Part shown: positions 25,938-34,545 of the stretch, one piece after another | Numbering within the stretch: the first letter of the stretch is position 1 | Layout of the letters: every line of letters begins with the position of its first letter | Source: Robiginitomaculum antarcticum DSM 21748 | Lineage (GTDB): Bacteria; Pseudomonadota; Alphaproteobacteria; Caulobacterales; Maricaulaceae | Assembly: GCF_000365025.1 (NCBI RefSeq) | Contig: NZ_KB823012.1 | Span: 248,001-312,000 of the forward strand | DNA: 64,000 nt | Direction of reading: 5' to 3' | Program-made: the position numbers and the translations under genes | Notes under the pieces: model-generated | The model's input: the letters and a program-made list of their open reading frames with translations, nothing else | What the model was told of the DNA's origin: nothing | The model's database searches: none

Positions 25938-27725
25938 TTACGATAATTGTAGCGCCGCTAATTGCGCGTAAATTCCGCCGCCATCCATCAAGCTGTCATG
26001 TGTGCCGCGTTCTAGGATTGTGCCGCCATCCAGAACGATGATCTGATCAGCATTGCGCACCGTCGACAGACGATGGGCGATAACAAAGCTGGTACGTCCG
26101 GCTGACAGCCTGTCCAGCGCCTCTTGGATTTGCGCCTCGCTCTGTGCGTCCAGTGCGCTGGTCGCCTCGTCCAGTAAGAGGATCGGCGCGTCCCGGACAA
26201 TGGCGCGGGCAATGGCAATACGCTGGCGCTGTCCGCCGGATAGGCGCGCGCCGCCCGGTCCGACTTTGGTATCATAGCCATCGGGAAGCGCGGTAATAAA
26301 GTCGTGAGCCGCCGCCTGTTTGGCTGCGGCGGTAATATCTTCGCGGCTGGCGCCAGTGCGGCCAAAGCCAATATTGGCGGCAACGGTGTCATCAAATAAG
26401 GTCACATCCTGAGAGACCAGCGCGATGTTGCTGCGCAGCGTCTCCAGCGTCACGCCGCGAATATCCTGACCGTCAATTGTGATCGTGCCGGACGCGGCGT
26501 CAAACAGGCGCGGCAGCAGATTGAGCAAAGTCGTCTTGCCACCCCCGGACGGCCCGACAAAGGCGACCGTCTGCCCGCCTTTTGCCGATAACGTTATGCC
26601 CGATAAGGCCGGACCTTCGCCGTTTTCATAGGCAAAGCCAACAGTCTTAAAGTCGACATTTCCCTTTGTGACGGTCAGCGGTTTTGCATTCGGCGCGTCG
26701 ATGATCATAGGCTTTTGGTCAATTAATTCAAAGATGCGTGCCAGCGAGGCAAGGCCTTCTTGAACGACATTATTAAGCGTCCCTAAGGCGCGGAGTTTTG
26801 GCGCAAGTAGGGCGAGACTGGCGAGGATTGCTGCAACATCCCACCCTGTTACCGCGCCGGACGTAACACGCCAAACGCCCGCAATGATCAATCCGACAAT
26901 AGCAATGCCACCGATGATTTCCATCATCGGGTCAACGCGCGCTTGGTTTGTGACCAATTTCAAATAGAGGCGAAACCGCTCAGTAAAACTTTTCTCAAGC
27001 CGCTTATCTTGCGCGCCCTCCAGCCCGTAAGTTTTAACAAGACGTGCGCCGGCGAAGCTTTCGGATAATTGTTCTGTAATCAATCCGACCTGACTCTGTG
27101 CGTCCGTGGAATTGCCACGAAGCGTGCGGCTTAGGTTAACAAGTGGGATAATGATCAAAGGGTAAATGATTAAAACTAATATGGTTAAAAGCCAGTCTGT
27201 AAATAGCATTGCACAAATTACGGCAATTACCGTGAGCAAGTCCCGGCCCAGATTATTCATTGTGCGCAGTAATGCGCCCGTCAAAATTGTTATGTCATTT
27301 ACAAAGCGGGAGACTAATCCGCCGCTGCCTTCGCGTGTAAACAGCGCATAGTCTGCGCGCTGCGCCGAACTGAACATATCGACTTGCAGGTCTCGTATCG
27401 TTGATAAAGCAATTTTGTTGGTCAAGATGTTCTGAATATACATTGACGCTGCAGCGACGACGGTAATACCGATGACCAACGGACCGATCATTAAGGCCGC
27501 AGTGTAGGCTTTTTGCTCAGCACTGGCAGGCTTATCCAAACCTTCTAAAAATTGACCTGCCTGCGAAATGAGGAAGACATAGCCCGCCTGCGTCGCCGCC
27601 AAAATTGCCATAAACAAAAATGCGAGCAGTAATGTGCTGATATGCTTGCTGACATACCCGCGCCAAAGCCGCGCAATCATAGCGCGGTCAGATGTTGTTT
27701 CAAATGGTGTGGTGGATATGCTCAT
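25938..27725 (-). CDS. MsbA-like ABC exporter (fused permease and ATPase)
   Basis: 595 residues. Six transmembrane helices (to about 320) precede an ATPase domain with Walker A GPSGGGKTTLL, signature LSGGQRQRIAIARAI, Walker B ILLLDEATSALD and H-loop IAHRLSTV. This architecture is that of MsbA (lipid A flippase) and of multidrug half-transporters. Alphaproteobacterial lipid exporters often look like this, so a lipid or LPS precursor is the favoured substrate, but drug export is possible. The upstream DUF4170 gene is a common neighbour of lipid A genes in this class. Confidence 0.9.
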   Translation of the reverse strand: MSISTTPFETTSDRAMIARLWRGYVSKHISTLLLAFLFMAILAATQAGYVFLISQAGQFLEGLDKPASAEQKAYTAALMIGPLVIGITVVAAASMYIQNILTNKIALSTIRDLQVDMFSSAQRADYALFTREGSGGLVSRFVNDITILTGALLRTMNNLGRDLLTVIAVICAMLFTDWLLTILVLIIYPLIIIPLVNLSRTLRGNSTDAQSQVGLITEQLSESFAGARLVKTYGLEGAQDKRLEKSFTERFRLYLKLVTNQARVDPMMEIIGGIAIVGLIIAGVWRVTSGAVTGWDVAAILASLALLAPKLRALGTLNNVVQEGLASLARIFELIDQKPMIIDAPNAKPLTVTKGNVDFKTVGFAYENGEGPALSGITLSAKGGQTVAFVGPSGGGKTTLLNLLPRLFDAASGTITIDGQDIRGVTLETLRSNIALVSQDVTLFDDTVAANIGFGRTGASREDITAAAKQAAAHDFITALPDGYDTKVGPGGARLSGGQRQRIAIARAIVRDAPILLLDEATSALDAQSEAQIQEALDRLSAGRTSFVIAHRLSTVRNADQIIVLDGGTILERGTHDSLMDGGGIYAQLAALQLS

Positions 27726-27749
27726 CAGAGCTGTATGGCGTGAACAGCT

Positions 27750-27998
27750 CTAGCCGATCACGCCGTCCATATCCGGATCAATGAGGGCATGGGCGTGCAG
27801 TACAAAAAAGCGCATATGGGCATTATCGACTGTGCGCTGCGCGGCGGAACGCCATGCATCTTTGGCGCTTCTATAATCTGGAAAAGCGCCGACAAATTCA
27901 ACTTGTTTCAGATCACGGAATTCGGTCTTCATGGGATCGATCAGTTCGCCGCCAATGACGAGATGTAAAAGCTGGGTCGGTTTGAATTTTTCAGTCAT
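27750..27998 (-). CDS. DUF4170 family protein
   Basis: 82 residues. LHLVIGGELIDPMKTEFRDLKQVEFVGAFPDYRSAKDAWRSAAQRTVDNAHMRFFVLHAHAL is an excellent fit to DUF4170, a short, cytosolic alphaproteobacterial family of unknown function. It commonly sits between an inositol-monophosphatase gene and an MsbA-like exporter, exactly the context here. Separated from the upstream phosphatase gene by a minisatellite (28021-28100). Confidence 0.88.
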   Translation of the reverse strand: MTEKFKPTQLLHLVIGGELIDPMKTEFRDLKQVEFVGAFPDYRSAKDAWRSAAQRTVDNAHMRFFVLHAHALIDPDMDGVIG

Positions 27999-28020
27999 TT
28001 AGGCCTCTGGTCTACTTTGT

Positions 28021-28100
28021 TCGCGCGGTCATTTTATGCGCTAGTCGCGCGGTCGTTTTATGCGCTAGTCGCGCGGTCGTTTTATGCGCTAGTCGCGCGG
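28021..28100. repeat. 24-bp tandem repeat overlapping a gene end
   Basis: Three full 24-bp units (28021-28044, 28045-28068, 28069-28092; the first differs at one base) plus an 8-bp partial unit (TCGCGCGG). The third unit contains the TAG stop of the phosphatase gene, so the protein's final R-D and stop are repeat-derived, and each extra unit carries another copy of the stop. Copy number could vary between strains without changing the protein. Confidence 0.85.
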
Positions 28101-28895
28101 ACTGGGAGGAGCAATATTGCCCATGCCCGTTTTCACCTGTTGTAATAGCTTAGGATACAGCCGCGGGCCAGCGCAAATGACGCCTGAATTTTCTGTGGTG
28201 TCATGGTTATATTGCAGCGGCATTCCGTCAATATCAGTGATAACGGCGCCCGCTTCCCGCGCGATGACCTCAGCTGCGGCCAAATCCCAGTCCGATTTGG
28301 GCGTAAAGGCGACTGTGGCATCAGCTTTCCCTGCCGCAACCAAGCCAATACGGTAGGCCATGGAATTGCGGGCCTCACAAATCATAGACGGCCATTTTTT
28401 CGCTGTGAATTTGAAATCATAGCCGATCATTTTGCACCCTGATATGCCTTCGCAGTCCGACACAGAGATCGGCGCGCCATTATATTTTGCGCCGCCGCCT
28501 TCATACGCCTCGAACAGCTCTTCGGTGAGCGGGTTATATAGCGCGCCTGCGACAGGGCCGTCTTTGGTTATGACCGCGAGCGAGACGACAAAATCCGGAC
28601 GGCGTTTTATAAAGGCTCGCGTGCCGTCGATCGGGTCGACAACGAAGACGCGTTTTGCCGTGCGCCGCGACCCGTCATCTTTGGTTTCTTCTGACAGCCA
28701 ACCATAATCGGGACGCGCGGCCATCAACGCCGTAAGCAAAAACGAATTCACTGCAATATCGGCGTCAGTGACAGGCGAATTATTGCTCTTATTCCAAATC
28801 GCCGAGGCGTTCAGATCGTAATGCGCTTTGGCAATTTTGCCGGCGTCTTTGGCCATTTTAACCAATAGCGCACAATCGTCTTTATTGATGCTCAA
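28089..28895 (-). CDS. Inositol-monophosphatase family enzyme (CysQ-like)
   Basis: 268 residues. Li+-sensitive phosphatase motifs: LSEETKDD near residue 70, VVDPIDGTRAFIKRRPDF (metal-binding DPIDGT, 105-125) and SDWDLAAAEVIAREAGA. This set fits 3'(2'),5'-bisphosphate nucleotidase (CysQ, recycling PAP from sulfate assimilation) or an inositol phosphatase. RRPDF after the metal motif favours CysQ-like. The start is apparently TTG 28895, two bases after the pmbA stop; ATG 28856 is the fallback. The C-terminal SPRD comes from the adjacent tandem repeat. Confidence 0.85.
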   Translation of the reverse strand: MSINKDDCALLVKMAKDAGKIAKAHYDLNASAIWNKSNNSPVTDADIAVNSFLLTALMAARPDYGWLSEETKDDGSRRTAKRVFVVDPIDGTRAFIKRRPDFVVSLAVITKDGPVAGALYNPLTEELFEAYEGGGAKYNGAPISVSDCEGISGCKMIGYDFKFTAKKWPSMICEARNSMAYRIGLVAAGKADATVAFTPKSDWDLAAAEVIAREAGAVITDIDGMPLQYNHDTTENSGVICAGPRLYPKLLQQVKTGMGNIAPPSPRD

Positions 28896-28897
28896 AG

Positions 28898-30265
28898 CTA
28901 GCCGCCCGCAACAGTCATATCGCCGAGCAGCAGGCTGGGCGCGGTGGTCGAGCTCTCAATAATCAGATCATCAGCAGGCTCCAGTACGCGGAATATCTCC
29001 AGAAGATTTCCGGCGACGGTGATTTCGCGTACGGCCGCCCCGCGCGCGCCGTTTTCAATTTTATACCCGGAGACGCCAACACTGTAATCGCCCGTATTGC
29101 TGTTCAGCGACGGGCCGAACATTTCAGTAATCAGCACGCCTGCGCCGATATCGGCCATGATGGCGTCGACGTTGCGCCTCCCTGCGGCCATAACAAAATT
29201 GGTGCTGCCCACGCCCGGCGCGCCGCCAATAGAGCGAAAGGCATGTCCGGTGGACGGCAGGCCAAGCTGCAGTCCCGAGGATGTATTGAGCATCCACGTT
29301 GTTAAGACGCCGCCGTCAATAATTTTATGTTTCTGTCCCGGGAGGCCTTCGCCGTCAAATGGACGGGAGCCCAGACCGCGCGGCATAAAAGGGTCATCGG
29401 TGATGTGTATGCTGTCACCAAAAAGGGTCTCGCCCCGTTTGTCGCGTAAAAATGATGTGCCGCGCGTGATGGCGGGGCCGCTAATCGCGCCGGCCAGCGC
29501 GGATAAAAGCGAGCCGGAAATGCGGCGGTCAAAGATAACCGGCATTTTCCCCGATGGTACCTGCGTCCCGCCAAGACGGGCGCTCGCGCGCATGCCGGCT
29601 TTGCGGCCGACTTCCGCAGCGCTGCGTAAATCTTCGCTATGGCGGGCGCTGCTCATATCATAATCGCGCTCCATGCCGTCTGCGTCACTGGCAATCGCGG
29701 CGACCGAACGGCCATGCCGCGTGCTGCGATAGCCGCGGGCAAACCCATCGGAGCTGGCATAAAACAGGGCTGCAGCGCTGGTTGAGGCGGACGCGCCTTC
29801 GGCCTGCTGCACTTTGGCAACGGCGCAGGCCGCGGCCTCGACTTCGCGGGCAGTGTCCTGCAGGGCCTTAATATCCGGCGCGGTGTGGTCAAAAATATCC
29901 AGATCTATGACGCGCTGTGCCAAGAGATCAGGGTCAGGCAGGGCGCAATAGGGATCTTCCGGAGCGAGCTTGGCCATGGCCACGGCGCGCTGCGCCAACC
30001 GCTCGAGCGAGGCGGGCGAGCTATCTGATGAGGAAACGCAGGCCATGCGCTTGCCGATCATGACGCGCAGGCCGATATCGCGGCCTTCACTGCTGTCGAC
30101 ATCCTCGATCGCGCCGCCTTTGACGGAAACGGATAGAGACTGCCCATGCGTGGCGATGGCGTCAGCGCTGCTCGCGCCAAAGCGTTTGGCATGCGACAGC
30201 AGGGCGTTTAGATCGGCGCTTAGGCCCTCGGGGGACGGCGCGTCGGAATGTTCAGATTGACTCAT
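28898..30265 (-). CDS. pmbA: TldD/PmbA-family protein, TldE type
   Basis: 455 residues; with TldD it forms a protease that, in E. coli, processes microcin B17 and CcdA antitoxin. The N-terminal part has GQSLSVSVKGGAIEDVDSSEGRDIGLRV, and the C-terminal domain SLLSALAGAISGPAITRGTSFLRD and GVLITEMFGPSLNSNTGDYSVGVSGYKIENG, both typical of PmbA. The HExxxH zinc motif of TldD is absent, as expected for the non-catalytic partner. tldD itself is not in the window. Confidence 0.92.
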   Translation of the reverse strand: MSQSEHSDAPSPEGLSADLNALLSHAKRFGASSADAIATHGQSLSVSVKGGAIEDVDSSEGRDIGLRVMIGKRMACVSSSDSSPASLERLAQRAVAMAKLAPEDPYCALPDPDLLAQRVIDLDIFDHTAPDIKALQDTAREVEAAACAVAKVQQAEGASASTSAAALFYASSDGFARGYRSTRHGRSVAAIASDADGMERDYDMSSARHSEDLRSAAEVGRKAGMRASARLGGTQVPSGKMPVIFDRRISGSLLSALAGAISGPAITRGTSFLRDKRGETLFGDSIHITDDPFMPRGLGSRPFDGEGLPGQKHKIIDGGVLTTWMLNTSSGLQLGLPSTGHAFRSIGGAPGVGSTNFVMAAGRRNVDAIMADIGAGVLITEMFGPSLNSNTGDYSVGVSGYKIENGARGAAVREITVAGNLLEIFRVLEPADDLIIESSTTAPSLLLGDMTVAGG

Positions 30266-30289
30266 GGCCGCGGGCTTAGACCGCTAAGC

Positions 30290-30703
30290 TTATGCGGGCA
30301 AGTTACCGCCTGATGTTACAGCCAAAAATAGCAGGTAAAGCGCGATCCCTAAAATGGCGAACAGGCTCATGAGCATGCCGATTGGGCGGGCTTTTCCGGC
30401 ATTATGTTTGCCGCCCATACCGATCAGATGAAAGATGCGGCCAAGGAGCAAGAGCGCGCCAAAGCCGTGCAGGGCGTAATCATGAGCGCTTAATAAGACC
30501 AGCAAGACAAGTCCGATAAGCGGCAGGGGCACGATTTCAATGAAATTGCCGTGGGCGCGAATACGGGCCAAAAGATCCGGATTGCCGCCATCGCCAAGAG
30601 AGATTTTATTTTTTACGCGGACGCTGCCGACACGCAAGGTCATGAAAATATGCATGAGCAAAATAAGCGAAGCCCAAAAGCCAACAATTGAAAGTCCGGT
30701 CAT
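30290..30703 (-). CDS. MAPEG family membrane protein
   Basis: 137 residues, four hydrophobic helices. RVKNKISLGDGGNPDLLARIRAHGNFIEIVPLPLIGLVLL matches the MAPEG signature (R-hydrophobic-R-A-H-x-N-x-x-E), shared with glutathione transferase-like membrane enzymes. The bacterial proteins are mostly uncharacterised; glutathione-dependent peroxide or xenobiotic handling is possible. GGGGAGA sits eight bases before the ATG. It lies between pmbA and the FrnE-like gene. Confidence 0.88.
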   Translation of the reverse strand: MTGLSIVGFWASLILLMHIFMTLRVGSVRVKNKISLGDGGNPDLLARIRAHGNFIEIVPLPLIGLVLLVLLSAHDYALHGFGALLLLGRIFHLIGMGGKHNAGKARPIGMLMSLFAILGIALYLLFLAVTSGGNLPA

Positions 30704-30727
30704 AATATCTCCCCGATCATTATTATA

Positions 30728-31420
30728 TTATTCATCGTCTTGTGCGGGCATTTCGGCGGCTTGCGCGATAGCTTGTATATGTGCGGCGACAGGCTGCGCG
30801 CCTTGAACAGCAAATTGCCCATTATAGATAAATGTCGGCACGCCGCTTATGCCCAGTCCTCTGAAAAATGCCATTTCTTCGGCCACATCTTTAACGTCAC
30901 GACCCTCAATCAGAAGCTCGCGCACCAGAGCGGCGTCCATATCATTGGCTTTCGCAATGTCGCATAAAACGTCAATATCGCCGATATCGCGCAACTCGTC
31001 AAAATAGGCTTTGAACAAAGCCTCTTTAACATGCCCGCCCTTATTCGGACTCTGCCCTTGCGCCCAGCGGATCAAGCAATGGGCGCGCATCGTATTGGGA
31101 CGAACAGTCAGCTCGGAAAACCGAAAATGAATTCCGGCGTCGGGCGCGGATTTTTCCAATTGCTCGCGCATGGCGCTAAACCTGTTATCCGGCTTATCGC
31201 CGAATTTAGATTTCATATAGTCGCGATACGGCAGGCCGTCTTTGGGCACGGTCGGATCGAGCATGTAAGGGCGATAGGTGACATTCACCTTCGCGCCGTT
31301 TTTCTGAACGGCTTGGTCGAAATAGCGTTTGCCAAGCCAGCACCACGGACAGACAATATCGCTGACCATATCGACCTGAATACTGTCCGGCCCGCTACGC
31401 TTGGCTCTGGATTTCACCAT
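30728..31420 (-). CDS. FrnE-like DsbA-family oxidoreductase
   Basis: 230 residues with a thioredoxin fold interrupted by a helical insertion. The active site near residue 25 is CPWCWLGKRYF, and the cis-Pro loop GISGVPTFIYNGQFAVQGAQP follows. This is the FrnE/2-hydroxychromene-2-carboxylate isomerase-like branch of DsbA proteins. It has no signal peptide and is probably cytosolic, with roles suggested in redox and stress tolerance in other bacteria. It overlaps the stop of the upstream symporter gene by one base (TAATG), so the two are translationally coupled. Confidence 0.9.
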   Translation of the reverse strand: MVKSRAKRSGPDSIQVDMVSDIVCPWCWLGKRYFDQAVQKNGAKVNVTYRPYMLDPTVPKDGLPYRDYMKSKFGDKPDNRFSAMREQLEKSAPDAGIHFRFSELTVRPNTMRAHCLIRWAQGQSPNKGGHVKEALFKAYFDELRDIGDIDVLCDIAKANDMDAALVRELLIEGRDVKDVAEEMAFFRGLGISGVPTFIYNGQFAVQGAQPVAAHIQAIAQAAEMPAQDDE

Positions 31421-33162
31421 TAATCGTTCAACCCGCCATGCTCAACATCATGTTCACCGCGCGCATGAGCGCTTTCGTCATGAGGCTCGGGCTTGCGCTT
31501 ATATTTTCCGCCGCGCGAGATCGATATGACAATGCCTGAGAGCAGAAGAACTGCGATCAGGTTCGGCGTTGCCATAATCCCGTTCCCAATGCCGCCAATT
31601 GTCCACACAGCCTGAACCGGAAGAACCGCGCCTGCAAAGACGATTAAGCACCAGATAATGCGGAACGGCAGAACCGACTTCTCGCCCGCCAGATAGGCGA
31701 TAGAGCGTTCGCCATAATAGCTCCAGCCCAAAATCGTCGTGAAGGCAAAAACAAGCAACGAGATGGCAATGAAGTACTTTCCGTAAGGAATGCCGGCTTC
31801 GAATGCGGCGGCGGTAATGGACGAGCTTTCGCTATCTGATTTCCACGCATAATCCGTGTCGAGTTTGGTAAAATCGGACATGGCCGCATAGGCTCTGTCG
31901 TCAAATACAAACCCTTCAGGAGCAGCGGCTTCGCATTGCTGCAACTTCTCGGTTATCGTTTGACGTTGCACGATTTGCTCGGCCTGCGCCGCGGCGCTCA
32001 GCGCTTCGAAATCGACAATTTTGAATTTTGCGACCGCTATCTCGTCATTTGAGAAGCTGGTAATATTGGCTGTCTCGCAGAACTTCATTTGCGTTGCTGC
32101 CGCGCTATATTTGTAATTTCCCGTAACAGATAGAATAATCAAAGCTGTCATCGTACAAATTACGATCGTGTCGATAAATGTCCCGAGCATGGCAATCGTG
32201 GCCTGCTGGACGGGGTCTTTGGTCTGGGCCGCCGCGTGAGCGATAGGCGCAGAGCCTTGGCCCGCCTCATTAGAGAACAGACCGCGATTAACACCGAAGG
32301 AGATCGCCTGCGCAATAGTTGCGCCGATAAATCCGCCTGCGGCGGCGCGGCCGCTAAAGGCGTTGTCGAAAATAGCTCCGAACGCGGCCGGAACGCCGTC
32401 AATATTCATAGCCAGAATTACAATTGCGATAAGCACGTAACCGACGCCCATAAAGGGAACCAGTTTGGACGCAACGCGGCCAATCGATTTAATGCCGCCA
32501 ATAATAATAGCAAAAGCTGCACTGGCCAGAATTAGGCCGGTTACAAGATTGGGTATTCCAAATGATGTGCGCATAACTTCGGCAATAGAATTGCCCTGCG
32601 CCATATTACCGGCGCCTGCCGCAGAGGCCAGCGCGCCCACGCAGAACAGGATGGCCAGCCATTTCCATTTTGGGCCAAGACCGTTTTTGATGTAATACAT
32701 CGGGCCGCCTTTATAGGTACCATCCGTGTCGACTTCGCGGTACCGTACAGCCAGCAGGCTTTCGGAATATTTCGTCGCCATACCGACTAAAGCGGTCATC
32801 CACATCCAAAAAATTGCGCCCGGTCCGCCGATAGCGATGGCGGTGGCGACGCCGGCAATATTGCCGGTACCGACAGTTGAGGAGAGCGCTGTGGCCAGAG
32901 CCGCAAAAGGCGTGACTTCACCTTCTTCGGTTTCGGCTTTACGGCCCTTCCAGAGCATGGCAAAGCCTTTGGGGATGCCCCAGATCGGCATAAAGCGCAG
33001 CCTTACGGTCAAATACAGGCCCGTGCCCAACAGAAGCATAACGATAAACGGGAATTGCAATATTACGGGAGCCTGCGCCGCATTTTCCCAAAAAAGATTA
33101 GCTATCGACGTTTCCCATATGAGACTCTCGATCGACGCAAGAATATTTTCAAACGATTCCAT
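31420..33162 (-). CDS. Alanine/sodium symporter (AGCS) with a large loop insertion
   Basis: 580 residues, against about 450-480 for most AGCS proteins. The family core is intact: TALSSTVGTGNIAGVATAIAIGGPGAIFWMW, KYSESLLAVRYRE, GGPMYYIKNGLG, FSNEAGQGSAPIAHAAAQTKDPVQQ and GWSYYGERS. Between two helices, residues 350-440 form an extra hydrophilic segment rich in Ala, Glu and Gln with Cys362 and Cys410. The usual loop there is short. The protein imports alanine or glycine with Na+; the loop might form an external domain. AGGGGAAG before the ATG supports the start. Confidence 0.9.
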   Translation of the reverse strand: MESFENILASIESLIWETSIANLFWENAAQAPVILQFPFIVMLLLGTGLYLTVRLRFMPIWGIPKGFAMLWKGRKAETEEGEVTPFAALATALSSTVGTGNIAGVATAIAIGGPGAIFWMWMTALVGMATKYSESLLAVRYREVDTDGTYKGGPMYYIKNGLGPKWKWLAILFCVGALASAAGAGNMAQGNSIAEVMRTSFGIPNLVTGLILASAAFAIIIGGIKSIGRVASKLVPFMGVGYVLIAIVILAMNIDGVPAAFGAIFDNAFSGRAAAGGFIGATIAQAISFGVNRGLFSNEAGQGSAPIAHAAAQTKDPVQQATIAMLGTFIDTIVICTMTALIILSVTGNYKYSAAATQMKFCETANITSFSNDEIAVAKFKIVDFEALSAAAQAEQIVQRQTITEKLQQCEAAAPEGFVFDDRAYAAMSDFTKLDTDYAWKSDSESSSITAAAFEAGIPYGKYFIAISLLVFAFTTILGWSYYGERSIAYLAGEKSVLPFRIIWCLIVFAGAVLPVQAVWTIGGIGNGIMATPNLIAVLLLSGIVISISRGGKYKRKPEPHDESAHARGEHDVEHGGLND

Positions 33163-33348
33163 TTATACTTCCCCTAGGATTAGCTACGCGGCATCAGTTT
33201 ATATTTGGGCGTGCTATCAAAATTTGGCTTGTTTTAGGGGTCTGTTCGTCGATTGCAAAGGCTAATTGCGCGCTATGCACAATCACGGCTTTTATCCCGC
33301 GCGCAAAACGCATAAGAGCGGGCAGTACTTTTAGCTAAGGTTTTTACT

Positions 33349-34530
33349 ATGTTTGATGTCTTAACTGCGATGCCCGATGATCCGATTCTGTCGATCAGCA
33401 CCGCCGCTGCCGCCGATAAGCGCGCCGACAAAATTGATCTGGGTGTGGGTATATATAAAGATGAGGCCGGACATACCCCCGTGATGCGGGCCGTCAAAGC
33501 TGCTGAATTTGCTTATGCCGGGCTTGAAACAACCAAAAAATATGTCAGCACGACCGGATTGGAAGCGTTTAATACGGCGCTTTTGACTCTTGTTTTGGGC
33601 GATATTGATACATCGCATTTCGCGACATGTCAGGGCGCGGGCGGCTCCGGAGCCCTGCGGATCGGCGCAGAACTTATTAAGCGCGCCAGCGACAGCGCGG
33701 TTGTTTATGTGCCGACTCCGACTTGGGGCAACCATACGCCGCTGATCGGCTCTGCCGGCATCGAAATGAAAAGCTATCCCTATTATGACAGGGCAGAACT
33801 GGACGTTAATTTTGCCGCGATGAGCGAATTCTTGTCGACCGTCCCAAAAGCCGGTGACGTCATTATCCTTCATGGCTGCTGTCATAATCCGACAGGGGCG
33901 GACCTTTCACCTGACCAATGGGACAGTCTGGCTGATATTTTAACCGCTAACGGCCTGATCGCTTATGTCGATATCGCTTATCTGGGCCTTGGTGACGGTT
34001 TGGATGAGGATTGTTATGGGGTGCGCAAGCTGGCCGAAACACAAGACGAAATGTTGATCGCCGCCTCATGTTCAAAAAACTTCGGTCTGTACCGTGACCG
34101 CGTCGGTTTGATTGCGGTAAAAACCAAAAGTAAAGCGCAGGCCGATATTGCCAAATCCCATATGGGGCGCGTGATGCGCCGCATGATCTCCATGCCGCCT
34201 AATCACGGCGCGGCCGTCGTCGCCCATATTTTGGGTGACGATGAGCTGCGCGCTGAATGGCTTAAAGAGCTTAATGAAATGCGCGAGCGGATGAACGGTC
34301 TGCGCCGCTCATTGGCCTATGCACTGGATGTTCAAGGTCACGAAGATATGGGCGCGGCGCTGGCGCGGCAAAAGGGCATGTTCTCTATGCTTCCCGTCAC
34401 GCCGGAGCAGGCTGCGCGCCTACGCAAAGACCATAGCGTCTATCTGCTGGACAGCGGCAGGATTAATATTGCGGGCGCCGCGCAAGACGACATTGAACGT
34501 CTGGCCAGTGCGATACTCGATATTTTCTAG
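33349..34530 (+). CDS. Aromatic amino acid/aspartate aminotransferase
   Basis: 393 residues, PLP-dependent fold type I, group Ialpha. The core order MPDDPILSISTAAAADKRADKIDLGVGIYKDEAGHTPVMRAVKAAE, HGCCHNPTGADLSPDQWDSLADIL, and the PLP-binding lysine in SCSKNFGLYRDRVG is that of TyrB/AspC-type enzymes. It transaminates tyrosine, phenylalanine or aspartate with 2-oxoglutarate. TyrB and AspC cannot be separated by eye. A monocistronic gene, divergent from the symporter across a 186-bp promoter region. Confidence 0.92.
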   Translation: MFDVLTAMPDDPILSISTAAAADKRADKIDLGVGIYKDEAGHTPVMRAVKAAEFAYAGLETTKKYVSTTGLEAFNTALLTLVLGDIDTSHFATCQGAGGSGALRIGAELIKRASDSAVVYVPTPTWGNHTPLIGSAGIEMKSYPYYDRAELDVNFAAMSEFLSTVPKAGDVIILHGCCHNPTGADLSPDQWDSLADILTANGLIAYVDIAYLGLGDGLDEDCYGVRKLAETQDEMLIAASCSKNFGLYRDRVGLIAVKTKSKAQADIAKSHMGRVMRRMISMPPNHGAAVVAHILGDDELRAEWLKELNEMRERMNGLRRSLAYALDVQGHEDMGAALARQKGMFSMLPVTPEQAARLRKDHSVYLLDSGRINIAGAAQDDIERLASAILDIF

Positions 34531-34545
34531 CGTTTTTATCGGTAT

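Noticed and set aside
28021-28100. CRISPR-like array
   Set aside because: The units are contiguous with no spacers, so it is an ordinary tandem repeat.
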